Positions 36,001 to 47,241 of a stretch of 64,000 bases of DNA are shown one piece after another. Numbering within the stretch: position 1 is the stretch's first letter; the number at the start of each line of letters is the position of its first letter. The translations under genes were made by a program, and so were the position numbers. This stretch comes from Diospyros lotus (Eukaryota > Streptophyta > Magnoliopsida > Ericales > Ebenaceae). The stretch lies in contig NC_068341.1 in assembly GCF_014633365.1 (NCBI RefSeq), positions 558,001 through 622,000 of the forward strand, given 5' to 3'. The notes under the pieces are model-generated. The model ran no database searches. It was not told the origin of the DNA and was given only the letters and a program-made list of their open reading frames with translations.

Positions 36001-39000
36001 GGAATGCATTCTTAGGTAGAAGGAATGGGCAGATGAAAGGTCATTCTTCTAAAAGGAAGATAGATAGTTGCAATATTTTGAAAACTGTAACTTTGAAAAA
36101 GTGGCAGCCCTTTTTAGCCCCAAAAGCTAGTGTCAGACCTTGAAGAATCTAACAAAGAACTCCAGAGAATTCACGAGAATTCTGGAGAATTAGGGAGATA
36201 GAATTCGGAAAAGAGAGGGAGAGAGAGAGAGAGAGAGAGATAATTTGGGAAATAATTAGAATGACTTTGATTCAAATTTCAGCATAGCTTCAATACAATT
36301 GAGCGGTCATTTATATAGAGAGGATCCCGCACTTCTATTCCTGCCAAAGGGAAGTTTTATTTACATTGGTACCCCCTTCTAGAATTAACTACCCAACTTC
36401 CTAGTTGTGCATGTGACATCCTGCCACTTACATGTCTTATTCCCCTGTTGTGGTTTATATCATGACAAATTCCCCCTTGCTTGAGACATTTCTTGTCCTC
36501 AAGAAATAATAAGCTGGCTGCTTGAGAAAATTGCCTTAGCAAGTTAGGCAAATATTCCCAAGTGCTGCTATCATGGGAAAGATTGGACCATTTAACCAAC
36601 ACTTGGATGATAGGGGCCTTGTGTTTGTACAAGACTCTTTGTCAAGTATTGAGCTGGGCTCTGCTGTCACGTCTGCTTCCCTCGACAATTGGGGTAAATT
36701 AGAGGCCACATGTTGTTCTCCTACTGATTTCTTGAGTAAAGATACATGAAAAACCAGGTGGATCCCGGTCTCTTCTGGTAGTTTCAACCTATATGCCACA
36801 TTTCCTACCTTGGCTTCAATTAGGTAGGGCCCGTAGTACCTGGGACTCAATTTAGTTATTTGTCCAGGGGCAATCTTCTTGAGGTGGGTTGGTTGGAGTT
36901 TCAAATAGACCCTTTCTCCTACATTAAATTCCCTCTCACTTCTCCTTTTATCCGCAAACTGCTTCATGTAGTTTTGGGCCACTGCTAATTCTTTCTTGAG
37001 TTGTTGTAATACATTCTACCTTTTCTCCAAATAAGCCTCCACAGTGGCCACAGTAGTGTCTTCCCCTATAGCGGGAAGGAGTGGGGGTTGATAGCCAAAC
37101 AGTGCTTCAAAGGGTGACCTCTTGATCGAGGCATGGTGATTGGAGTTGTACCACTATTGCGCAAGAGAAACCCACATGTGCCATCCCTTAGGGTGGAGAA
37201 AACATAAGCACCTCAGGTACCCTTCCACACATTGATTCACCCGCTCAATTTGACCATCCGTTTGAGGATGGTAGGCTATAGACATCTTTAATTTCACTCC
37301 TAAGGCCTTCATTAGCTCCTACCAGAATAGGCTACTGAAGATCTTGTCTTGATCAGAAATTGTCGAGTAGGGAACTCCATACAACTTCATGACTTGGTCT
37401 AGAAAAGTCCTGGCCACCTCTCAAGCAGAATAGGGGTGAGTCAAACCAATAAAGTGTGCGAACTTAATCTGTCCACTACTATCGTAATATAATCTTTCCC
37501 TTCCGATTTAGGCAAACCCTCAATAAAGTCCATGCTGATGCTCTCCCATGCTTGAGCAGGAATAGGTAAGAGCTGTAATAGACCTGGAGAGAGTATTGTT
37601 CCATATTTACAACGGCTACAAATATCACAGGCCATGACGAATTCAGTCACATACCTTTTTAGCTGGGGCCAATAGAAAATCTGCTTTACCTTGTGGTATG
37701 TGTTATGGATGCCTGAGTGGCCCCCCACCGGTGACTCATGTAAAGAGCTCAATATCTTTTTCTTTAGGACCTCACTATTCCCAATCACCAGTCTTCCTCT
37801 ATATCTCACCATCCCTTGATTCAGGTTAAATCCAGGCTTGCTGTTGGAGCTTAGGATCAACTGTTCCTTTAGTTTTTTCATCTTGTTATCTCCTTCATAA
37901 CTCTCCTCCACCTCCTTATACCAATCCGGGGTCACCACCATGAGGGCTGTGGTTTGCCCTTCCTCATAGCACCTAGAAAGGGCATCAACAGCCACATTCT
38001 CCCTTCCTATCTTATATTGTATGGTGTAGTCCAAACCCATGAGTTTGGCCATCCCTTTCCTTTGAAGATGCATCTATAGTTTCTGTTGGAGAAGAAACTT
38101 CAGACTTTCGTGGTCAGTGCATATGATGAACTAACCTCCTTCTAAATAGTGTCTCCATCTTTCCACGACCATCACCACCGCCAACAACTCTTTCTCATAT
38201 ATGCTTAGCCCTTCATGTCTAAGAGATAAGGCCTGGCTAAGATAAGCTAGGGGTCTTCCTTCTTGCATTAACATCGCCTCTATTCTTGTGCCACAAGCAT
38301 TCGTCTCAAGGGTGAAAGGTTAACTAAAATTCGGTATTCCAAACACCGGCACCTTGGACATGGCATCCTTCAATTGTCCAAATGCCTTCTCTGCCTCCGG
38401 TCCCCATCTGAACCCGTCTTTCTTCAAAAGTTTTGTTAATGGCTAACTTATGAGGCCATAATTTCTTATAAAGCGCCTGTAATAACCTGTCAACCCAAGA
38501 AGCCCCTCAAAGCCTTCAAGTTGGTAGGCTTAGGCCAATTCACCATGGCTACTACTTTCCTCGGATCAGTACTCACCCCAACCCCTGAAATAACATGGCC
38601 CAAGTACTCTACCTGCTTTTGACCAAAGGTACATTTAAACCGTTTAATTTAATATACAATTGGCTAGACTTGAGGATATCAAATGTCGTCCTTAGGTGCT
38701 GTAAATGTTGGGTGTAAGTTTGGCTGTAGATTAGGACGTCATCGAAGAAAACTAGGATGAATTTACATAGGAAAGACTCAAAGACTTGGTTCATAAGTGA
38801 TTGAAAAGTAGTTGAGGCATTGGTAAACCCAAATTGCATCACCAAGTGGCCATGGTGGGTTCGAAAGGCTTTCTTATGGATATCATCAAGTTTCATGCGA
38901 ATCTGATGGTACCCCGAGTGTAAGTCTAGTTTGGAAAAGATGGAAGCATTCTTTAGTTCATCAAGTAAATCTTCAACTATAGGGATTGGAAACTTATCTT

Positions 39001-42000
39001 TGATGGTCAAAGCGTTAAGTTGACGATAGTCAAACACAAAAGCGCCAGGAGCCATCCTTATTCTTGACAAGTAGGACAGGGGATGTGTATGGGCTTTGGC
39101 TTGGTCAGATTAAGGATTGCTGCAACATCTCTTTCACTATTTTTTCAATTTCAATTTTCAGGTGAGGGGGGTACCAGTAAGATCTGATGTTAACAAGTTT
39201 TGAGTTGGGTTTCAAATTGATTGAGTGGTCGAAGGATCTTTTGGGTGACAGAGAATTAGGTTCTACAAACAACTCCTCATACTCAGTCAAAAGCATATTA
39301 AGATAGTTTAGTTGATGTACCTCTAATTAATTTTGGTCTTAACTGAACATAGTTAGGTGAAATTCCCCTTGCAATTCACTTCCTTCCTCTGCCTCCTCTA
39401 TTGCTTGGATTGAAAACAATTGGGTTACTTGAGCCCATTTGCTTTTGAGTAGTTTTTGTAGCTTTCTTCTAGTGATCATCTTACAAGCCTTGATTTCTCT
39501 ACTACCCATTAGAGTCATCTTCTTGTCCCCCTTCTCAAAAGTGACTTCCATTCGGTTAAAGTCGAAGCTGATTGGGCTGACTTGTTTCATCTAGTCCACT
39601 CCTAACACCACATCACATCCCCTTAGCTTGAGCAACCTCAAATCCGCCTCAAACAACTCACCCTGCATTTCCCAACAAAACCCGATGCAAGCTGATTTGC
39701 TTAGCACCTTGTGACCATTGGCAACGATCACTGACAAGGGTTGGGTTCCTATCATCTTGCAGTGAAGCTCTTGGCAGTGCTCTCGTCCAAGAAACTGTGA
39801 ATACTCCCACTATTGATTAAAATCATCAAACTACTCTCCTATACCTGACCTTCCACTTTGATAATTTTGTTGTTGGTTAACCCCTTGAGTGCATGCAACG
39901 AGATTTCTCCATTATCTTCCTCTTCTAATTCCTCTTCTTCCACTATCTCATCTTCCTTTTCTACAACTCCTTCTTCGCCTTCTAGTAAGAGTAATTGCCT
40001 CTTGCATTAGTGTCCTGGATGATACTGGTCACCACATTTGAAGCATAGCCCAACCTGCCTCTGCTGATCTATCAAGTTGCCAGTCTAGCCTGCCAAATGG
40101 CTACCAAGTGCAGTCATTGCCACTCCTCTCACCCCGGGGTTTACCATTACCAACTCCCTTCCATACCCTCTCGTCTTTGTTTCTTCATGATCGCTTCTAC
40201 CATGATCTCCTACAACCTTGCATTCTCTGTTGCCTCCTCCACGATCTCTAGCCCGAGCATCTTGAATATAGGTCGGAGCTCTTCATTCAAGTCGCTCCAG
40301 AAGCTAGAGACAAAATATGCTTCTGAGAGATGGGGGTTCAAGGTGACCATAATCGATCTCAACTCTTCAAATCATGTTTGATAAGCCTACACGCCCCTTC
40401 TTGTCGCAATTTATTAAATTCTTCTACTACATCCTTCCTATTTCTGTCTCCAAACCTTTCACATAATTTGTCTGCAAATTCCCCCCCAAGGACACTCTCC
40501 CCTATTCTGTGACCAACCTTGGTACCAGGCATCCCCTGCATCATTGAGGTATGCAACTGCCAGGGCTACCCTGCGTCCCCCTGGTATCTTGTGCCATTCG
40601 AACATTCTTTTAGATCTTCTCACCCACCACTACGGGTTGTTCCCATCAAACATGGGAATCTCCAGCTTAGGCATAGGAAACCTCAATTGATTGTGGACAA
40701 CTGGTTCCCCTCATCTGAGTTCCATTTCCACATCCTCTTCCTCCCTCGGGGCTACCTCGATTTCAAAGGCCCCGACATTCCCATTCTTTCCTCCGATGCC
40801 GGTAAGGACCAGTTCAGTCCTTTCTCCTCGAATCCCGTCCAACCTCATCTCCAAATTGTCGAGAGAGGCATCCACTTTTCGGTCCATCACCGTGATCGCT
40901 TCATGGTTGCGATTGGATCCGATCTCCAGCAATTCTACTAGAGCTTGTTGGTCGATCACCGTCGCATGGAATTGCTGCACCTGCGACTTGAAATTCTTCA
41001 TTCGAGTCGCTTCTACCATCTCTACTTCTTTGGCCCGGGATGAGCTCTGATACCAATTTGTCAGACCTCGAAGAATCTGACAAAGAACTCTAGAGAATTT
41101 GCAAGAATTAGGGAGATAGAATTCGGAAGAGAGAGAGAGAGAATTTGGGAAAGAATTATAATGACTTTGATTCAAATTTCAGCATAGCTTTAATACAATT
41201 GAGCGATCCTTTATATAGAGAGGATCCCGCACTTCTATTCCTGTCAAAGGGAAGTTTTATTTACATTAGTACCCCCTTCTAGAATTAACTACCCAACTTC
41301 CTAACCGTGCATGTGACATCCCGCCACTTGCATGTCTTATTCCCCTGCTATGGTTTATATCATGATAGCTAGCTACAATCAGTATATAATTAATGATTGC
41401 ATTCAAAGAAAGTAATCAAAAAACTTATGTTTTCCCTCTCAATCTCTCTTCTCTCTCTCTCGGATTTCCCTCCTATCTTTCTATCTTCCCTCCCCCTCTA
41501 GAATTCTTCTCATTTCCCTCTAATTTCTTAATCGGATTCTCACCAAATCAGTGAGACTTCCTGTCCAATTCAAGGATCTAATAGGATAACAGGGTTGCAC
41601 ATTAGTTGTAAACAAGGATTTGAATTTGACTAATCTTTAGGAGAAATGGTTATGGGGATACAAGTTGTTATGTTCTGGGTCAACCACTTCCAAGGGGATT
41701 TTTTTCCTAATTCCCAAAGTGTATTCAGATGAAATATTGTTAGATTCATATTTTCATACAGGAATTGATAAAGCAAATAGAACTTAAGAAAACCTAAAAT
41801 CAATTTGTGCTTCCTACGATAATTCATATTGGGTTAGAAAGAGGAACTCTGTCTCTCTGATATGTGAAGTAGGCATATAGGCATACAATCCTCACAGAAT
41901 ATAAGCTGCACTGGAAAATTCCACTGACAAGATCAACAATATTGAAAATTAAAAGGCAGTTGAACATACATGTTGATGAACTTCCATTTTGATTATCAGC

Positions 42001-44552
42001 TTGCTTGGATACAGCTTCCCTTCTGAATGCATATTGTTCTGGAAACTGCTCCTCCAAAAATTGGTCTAGTATCAAACAAACCTTCGGGTATCCATTAGGA
42101 TGTGCACTTTGACAAACTGGACACCTAGGGACCTTATCACTGCTCTGAAGTATACAAGCTTTGCAGTATACTGCAAAGGAAGACAATCAGCATTTCACTA
42201 GACAAATTGTTTCAGGCATAACATGTGTAAGATGACAACTTCAATTACCATGCCCACAATTAAGAACTACAGGTTGATGGAGCAGTTCCTTGCATATGGC
42301 ACACAACAAATCAGCTACAAGCACATGCTTGCAATTTTGCAGTTTACAGCATTTATCTCCAAGCAAATTGTTTTGGATGGAGGCCACATTTTCAGGGTCT
42401 TCAATAGTTGATTTTGCAGGACTGTATACTTTTTCATCTTTATGAGGCACATTAGTACTTTCTGATGAAACGTTGATTTCTGAAGGCTCCCCCTCAACTA
42501 AAGTACATGATCTTACACTAACCTCATCACGTGAAGTGGTGGCATAAAGTGAGGGAACACCATTGTGGATATTTAGCTGGGGTGAGGACCATCCTAATCT
42601 TTTTTCTTCTTCTGGAACAACAAAATCAAAGAACAAACAGAACGCCATTAGATAATACATCCTCCAGACAGAACAACTTTAATAGAAATCAACAGACAAG
42701 AGCTTGAAATGCAATGGTTCTAATCATAAGATGCATATTTTAATATCTGAAGCATTTGCAAAAGAAAGGGAAGAAAAATGCATAAATTATTCGCAACTAA
42801 AATGTCAAAAATGCCGAATCAGTATTTATAATTTTTTCTTATAAGTGAAACAAATATATATGGAATAAAGTTCAAATAAACCGGATTATTTAGAAAGAAT
42901 GACTTCAGAACAAATCAACAAGTACAAGCTTGGCACTACAGTGGGAATTTTAAGAGGTACAATTAGTTAAGTAAAGCATTAGAATATGGATAAAATCATA
43001 CATGACACGTAAAATCAACTTGATATCAAGTTTATCATAAATCAAGTGAGACTTGTCAAATTGAATAATATATGAAAAGAACGTAGATCCTCCAAAGTCG
43101 GATATGTAAAGAAAATGGTGCAAACTTCTACTACAACAAATTTAGAGCAATTAACTATTCATTTAAAGAAGAAATGCACAAATATGTAGTTCCTAAGGTA
43201 AACCAATAATCTGAGGGAAATAATATCGATGTACAGAAGACCAAAAAGTTCACAACACACCTATAACCTGCTGTTCCCTTCTTCTGTTAGCTACTGGGTA
43301 CAACTTCAAGAGCAAGGAGTGCAGTAATTGACAGATTCTAGGGAAATGATTATATGGATGCCGACAAACTGGACAGTACGACTCCTGCCAAGGATCCATT
43401 GATTTGAAGACACACCCAAAGCATGAAATATGCCCACAGGCTGCAAACAGGAAAAATATACTTTGAAATTGATGGAGAAATAGCTGATTTAATTAGTTTT
43501 TGTGAAGTATTCTTACCTAAGACAACAGGCTTGTATAGAAGATCCCTGCAGATCAGATCAAAAGAAAAATGCTAAGATTGTCCGTAAGAATAAAAGATTC
43601 CTGCATAAATTCAGTGAGCATTTAACTGGATCCCTTTGAATGTGGGCCCCCAATGCTTCACAGGATATTTGAAAGTAAACATTACCTAATTTCAGAGTCT
43701 ATTTATCATGCTGCAAACATGGTATCTCATTTTCTATTTCATATAAAATATGTGTGATCAATCAAAATCTCACAAGTTAACCGTCATAATGCATTATAAG
43801 ACGGTTGAAACATAACTCAAAATCTTCTTGGAGCCGACCTCAGCCAAAGATGGCACTCCGCTTATCATTCCAAAGAACAAATTGTTGAAGTCCAAAACCA
43901 AGAATTGTGAACTGGAAAAAGGTTTATATTGCAATACAGTGAATTATTCTAAACAGCTTCTTGCTGTTTACTTAGACATGTTAACCAATTCTAATGCATA
44001 GTCTGCCCATGTTACATAGTAATCCAATGGCAACATCGGATTGTAAGTGTATCGACTTCATGACTCCATTTCAATTTCTTCTTCTGTGGACCTAAGTGGA
44101 GGCCATACCCAAAGAATCCATTCCTTTGGAAACCTGTCAAGGATAGACACGTTTTTGAACGTTTGGCCTCGGACTTGTGGGGGGAAAAGAACACAAAAAC
44201 ATAGGTGAACGAAGCTAATTTCTTTCTCTTGATTTGATTGGGCTAGTAAAACGAGAAGAAAGTGAATCTGGAATCAAAGAAAAATCACATTTTTAGGGCG
44301 TTTTTCATGAAAAAAATTGGCCTCATGGACATAAGCAAGATGAGAAAAGCTTCGACAGTGAGATGACACGTAAAACGGGCATCTAAAGCACACAAATTTG
44401 AGTGAGATATAAAATTTACGAAAGTAAGCATCCCATTAGAATAAGAAACGCGTGTGCATATATAGAGAGAGTTACAGGCAAACGCAACACTGAAACTCAT
44501 GGTGAATTTCTTCCTCGGCTTCAACTCCACTGGAATCCCTCTGGTTTTCCAT
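27046..44552 (-). CDS. PRT1: PRT1-type N-degron E3 ubiquitin ligase
   Basis: PRT1 ubiquitinates proteins with bulky aromatic N-terminal residues in the plant N-degron pathway. Seven minus-strand exons join in phase to 442 codons (Arabidopsis PRT1 is about 410): 44476-44552, 43517-43545, 43261-43440, 42249-42611, 41970-42170, 27833-27957, 27046-27399 (stop TAA). RING 1 spans residues ~22-63 ([22 protein letters not shown]). RING 2 spans ~197-242 ([24 protein letters not shown]). A ZZ finger spans ~319-368 ([31 protein letters not shown]). The tail is acidic and Ser-rich. Donor choice after exon 3 (ATAG|GTGTGT) and the exon 6 acceptor (ATATCAG|GTTCAA) were set by phase and by conserved residues (QQVIEEE; SSSTCSTEAS). 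Intron 5 is 14,012 bp and full of retrotransposons. No coding lesion was seen. Confidence 0.93.
28574..29135 (+). repeat. 5' LTR of the copia element
   Basis: 562 bp with a CTATAAATAGG TATA box near 28735. It matches 33324-33873 except for small indels, including loss of the TATA-containing stretch in the right copy (near 33491). Confidence 0.9.
29221..33196 (+). pseudogene. Decayed copia gag-pol
   Basis: Gag begins at 29221 ([20 protein letters not shown]) with a UBN2-type domain to 29775, broken by TAA at 29341 and again at 29773. A CCHC zinc knuckle ([14 protein letters not shown]) is at about 29902. Protease [12 protein letters not shown] is at about 30064. The pre-integrase domain has its usual LWH..LGH replaced ([10 protein letters not shown]). 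The integrase core ([28 protein letters not shown]) is cut by TAG at 30730. RT starts near 31640 ([32 protein letters not shown]), with TGA at 31917 and a frameshift just before the YVDDM box near 32240. RNase H ([26 protein letters not shown]) ends at 33196. It is clearly inactive. Confidence 0.9.
33324..33873 (+). repeat. 3' LTR of the copia element
   Basis: 550 bp, starting TGTTAGAG right after the purine tract and ending GTTAACA. It is the partner of 28574-29135. Confidence 0.9.
34284..34659 (+). repeat. 5' LTR of the gag-only element
   Basis: 376 bp, ending in a CT-rich leader and TATGACA just before the primer site. Its partner is 35978-36130 joined to 41373-41583. Confidence 0.87.
34714..35950 (+). 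pseudogene. Gag remnant with internal pol deletion
   Basis: Gag starts at 34714 (MAKGARMK, then TAG) and continues with stops to the intact stretch 35174-35578, which has the retrotransposon gag signature ([36 protein letters not shown]). A worn zinc knuckle follows near 35750 and an acidic stretch near 35820-35850. The sequence then jumps straight to a chromodomain tail (TWEYL at about 35889), showing that protease to integrase was lost by one internal deletion. Confidence 0.75.
35978..36130 (+). repeat. 3' LTR of the gag-only element, first part
   Basis: The first 153 bp of the LTR, interrupted after GCTAG by the inner gypsy element. The remainder is at 41373-41583. Confidence 0.87.
36131..36467 (-). 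repeat. 3' LTR (left copy) of gypsy element 2
   Basis: 337 bp. The adjoining purine tract on the minus strand (AAGGGGGAATT, about 36468-36478) marks this as the 3' LTR. Confidence 0.9.
36357..41020 (-). pseudogene. Decayed gag-pol of gypsy element 2
   Basis: Read from high to low coordinates: gag at 40711-41020 ([17 protein letters not shown]) and onward with stops through about 40360; protease region near 39590-39800; RT 38609-39300 ([43 protein letters not shown]); RNase H around 38090-38450 with frameshifts; integrase 37441-38073 ([38 protein letters not shown]); then 36700-36982 ([26 protein letters not shown]). The chromodomain [19 protein letters not shown] lies at about 36530-36610. 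Several stops and frame changes separate these blocks. The RT lacks its usual GSWRFCVDYR start. Confidence 0.88.
41059..41367 (-). repeat. 5' LTR (right copy) of gypsy element 2
   Basis: 309 bp, next to the primer site. It differs from 36131-36467 by a shorter GA run and a lost AATTCACGAGAATTCT-type repeat near its start. Confidence 0.9.
41373..41583 (+). repeat. 3' LTR of the gag-only element, second part
   Basis: This continues the LTR begun at 35978 and matches 34449-34659. The end reads GGATCTAATA where the left LTR has GGATATGACA. Confidence 0.85.
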
Positions 44553-44798
44553 GGCTAAATGGGTATAATTGCGTTGTATGTGCGCACGAAGATATTCATA
44601 TATATATATATATATACACGTGGGTGTATGTATAGAAACTCTCAAAGAGACACGGGGGAGAAAGAGGAGACCCCAAGGCGGCTGAAAAAAAAGCAACCCA
44701 AATTCATCACACCAGCCCCACTTTCTAGACACCAAACCCGATTTATATACCCGTTTGAGTGAAGTGGGCTCATTAAGTTTTATTTTTTATTTGTAAAT
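44553..44798 (-). promoter_or_regulatory. PRT1 5' leader and proximal promoter (inferred)
   Basis: Upstream of the PRT1 ATG lie a TA repeat at about 44597-44616, a CACGTG E/G-box core at 44617-44622, and a TGGGCT site-II-like motif (plus strand) at about 44765-44770. The transcription start is not visible from the sequence. Confidence 0.45.
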
Positions 44799-45001
44799 AT
44801 GTTGGTGCATAGAACTTGCAGGGAAAAAGGGCCCGAGAGAGGTGGGCTGGCCCGGGAAGAACAGTGGCGGGTTGTGACAAGGCCGGCCCGGTCAACTTCT
44901 GAGCTTAATTTAAAAACTCAATCTCTCACAACCCGCCACTGTTCTTCCCGGGGCCTTTTACCCTGCAAGTTCGCATATTTGCTACTTTTATGCACCAACA
45001 T
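44799..45001. repeat. 203-bp hairpin upstream of PRT1
   Basis: The outer arms ATGTTGGTGCAT (44799-44810) and its complement (44990-45001) enclose inner arms that are perfect for 27 bp (44851-44877 against 44926-44952, core GAAGAACAGTGGCGGG). The arms also share AACTTGCAGGG. Arm lengths differ by small indels, and the loop is 48 bp. No protein is encoded. Confidence 0.85.
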
Positions 45002-47199
45002 GCGAACTAAGTTCGTTGAAGGAAATTTTATTTCGACATTAGTAATTCTGATATTAATAGGAGTGTGAAAAAAATTGGTTTAATTGAACTAATCAAAGTT
45101 GTTGGTTTTGTTTGGCAATTGATAAGGTTTGATTTTAATTTTTGATAATTTCAATTATTTTGGTTCTATTCGATTTTTGTGTTGAGAAAAATTGAAATAA
45201 CTAAATCAACTGTAATTTTAAAACTATGTCAATTTTTACCTACATGGTCACACTAAATAAGAAAGGAGGAACAAACCAAATTGATCATTCCTTTTGTCTT
45301 TCTCAACTTATTCGATTGTCATATTTGCCCTTCTATCAACTTAAATGGAAGAATCGAGTCTCCTATTAGTTATCGTCACCTTGACCAATCCCAATTCTTT
45401 CGTTTTGCTCCAACCAATGACCCGCGAGTCGCGACCAATCTGTCATTCCCCATCTTCAACCAATAATAAGTGATCGGTCCGTCATTTTCCTTCTTCTTTG
45501 TTTCGACTAGTGACTGTAAAGATGAGTTTAAGATATTGTAATTCTTATATTTTTAATTTTTAATTATTCAAGTTAGGATTTTTATTTTTCAATTATTGTA
45601 GTATAAATTTTTGATGATATATATATATATATTATGATGGATATTCAATTATCAAAAGATGGCTGTTCTTGCTTTTAATTAATATTGCTGCAATGTAACA
45701 ATGCAAAGTGAACAGTTTTTTTTTTTTTTTTTCAATTTTTTCAATTTTGTTAATTTATTTGTTTTTTTATTAGTTCAATTTTTTAAATTTTTTCTTTTAT
45801 TAGGTCGGTATAATTTGATACATTAATATTAATTATTAAAGATGTCGTAGCATATATATATATATATAGCATTTCCATCTCATAAGACCGTGAAGTTTCT
45901 ATTATTCACTGATAATGACGCCAATCAAACGCGCATGAATGGCATCCAAATAAATAATAATGGATACATATAATATATATATATATATATATAAGTCCAG
46001 ATCACATGTGGATGTCCTTGCAGTCACAATCCTTCTTATTAATTTAACACAATATCTTTCTGATCTTGAACATAAATTAAGTGATCATTTTTCTGTGAAG
46101 CCTTTGTAGCCTTCTCGCATCACATATTCAAAGATTTGAAAGATTTTGCCCCATATATATATATAGTCAGCTACCTCTGTCACTTTTAACATGTTAAATA
46201 GTATGAATTGTCATTAAATTTTGTGTTAAACTACATAAAAAGGTTATTGAATTATAATTTATAATTAAAAAATTATTAAATTTTAATTTAATATATAATT
46301 TTATAACTATCATTAATTGCTATTAAAAGAGACTACGGAGGCGTTAACGTGACTAATAATGTGAATAGTTAAATAACATAAATAATTATTGAATTTTATA
46401 TAAAAATACAAAAATATCGCTGACTTTGTACTAAAGTATAAAAAAATTATTAAACTTTATACTAAAAATACAAAAACGTTAGTATTTCGTTGGTCTCTTT
46501 TAAGAGTAATTAACGATAGTTATAAAATTGTATACTGAATTAAAATTCAATGATTTTTTAATTATAAATTAAAATTTAGTAACTTTTTTATATCCTAATA
46601 CAAAGTTAATTGACCGTTTATACTCTTTATAGCTTAGATATAATTTCCCTCTACTTAGTTAAACATTAATCGGAGTAGCGAACCAAATTAGTCGGCAGAG
46701 GTCTAGTAGGAGCTTATAAATTAATTTGCTACCTTGTTTGGTGCCACTACTTCAATGAGATCCTTACCCTTTTTGGTACATCTTTGTGCTTAATTTAATT
46801 AATGACAGAATGCTTCGCTTATTCTTCATTTGTCCTCCAAAATATATAGTTTTCTACCACATTGCAACAATTGTTGACCTTTGGATATGGATTATGAAAT
46901 TTACTGAGTTCACAAACCTAACCTGCATGTAAGAGATCACTACTAGCTAGTTACTTTTTGATTGGTTTAATAAACATTAAATGATAAAATTATGAAATTA
47001 TGAGAAACCATTCATGGGTGGGTATGATTAGTTCTTTAATTAATTTGTAATTTGCCTATTGGAAAGGAACAACATTTCAGCATCTCTCTGCATGTGCACA
47101 ATCCGATCACCATGGAATTGGTTTCTTTCTCTACTCTGAACTAGCAGCCTGTGTCGTGCATGTTGTCTTGCAGGCCGAGAAAATTTGTGTGGTACTTGT

Positions 47200-47241
<42 letters not shown>

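Larger units (their letters stand above)
36131..41367 (-). mobile_element. Ty3/gypsy chromovirus (Reina-like) nested in an LTR
   Basis: A 5,237-bp element on the minus strand. LTRs are 36131-36467 (337 bp) and 41059-41367 (309 bp), both TGTCAGACC...ATCATGA(C/T)A. The exact target duplication GCTAG is at 36126-36130 and 41368-41372. The primer site, read on the minus strand as TGGTATCAGAGC, is at about 41045-41056. Its GA repeat is longer in the left LTR (about 36210-36240). Domain order and a C-terminal chromodomain put it in the same chromovirus group as the element at 3849. It inserted into the right LTR of the gag-only element, so it is the younger of the two. Confidence 0.93.
34284..41583 (+). 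mobile_element. Gag-only LTR element, split by a younger gypsy insertion
   Basis: The left LTR is 34284-34659 (TGCCATG...GATATGACA). The right LTR starts TGTCATGG at 35978, runs to 36130, and resumes at 41373-41583 after the insertion. Target duplications GGATA lie at 34279-34283 and 41584-41588. The primer site TGGTATCAGAGC is at 34663-34674, and the purine tract AAGGGTGGGAAA precedes 35978. Only 1.3 kb separates the LTRs, holding gag and a chromodomain-tail scrap but no protease, RT or integrase. Without the insertion the element is about 2.06 kb. It is a non-autonomous derivative of a Reina-like chromovirus. Confidence 0.88.
27958..41969 (-). other. 14-kb PRT1 intron 5 packed with retrotransposons
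   Basis: The intron lies between exon 5 (ends T|GTATGT at 41970) and exon 6 (CAG|GTTCAA at 27957). About 12.6 kb is retrotransposon: copia 28574-33873 and the nested pair 34284-41583. Unique intron sequence remains at 27958-28573, 33879-34278 and 41589-41969. No other PRT1 exon was found in those remnants. Confidence 0.85.

Noticed and set aside
43261..43267. PRT1 exon 3 ending at CAG|GTTATA (43268)
   Set aside because: That donor would put exon 4 out of frame. The GTGTGT donor 7 bp on restores phase and gives the expected QQVIEEE.
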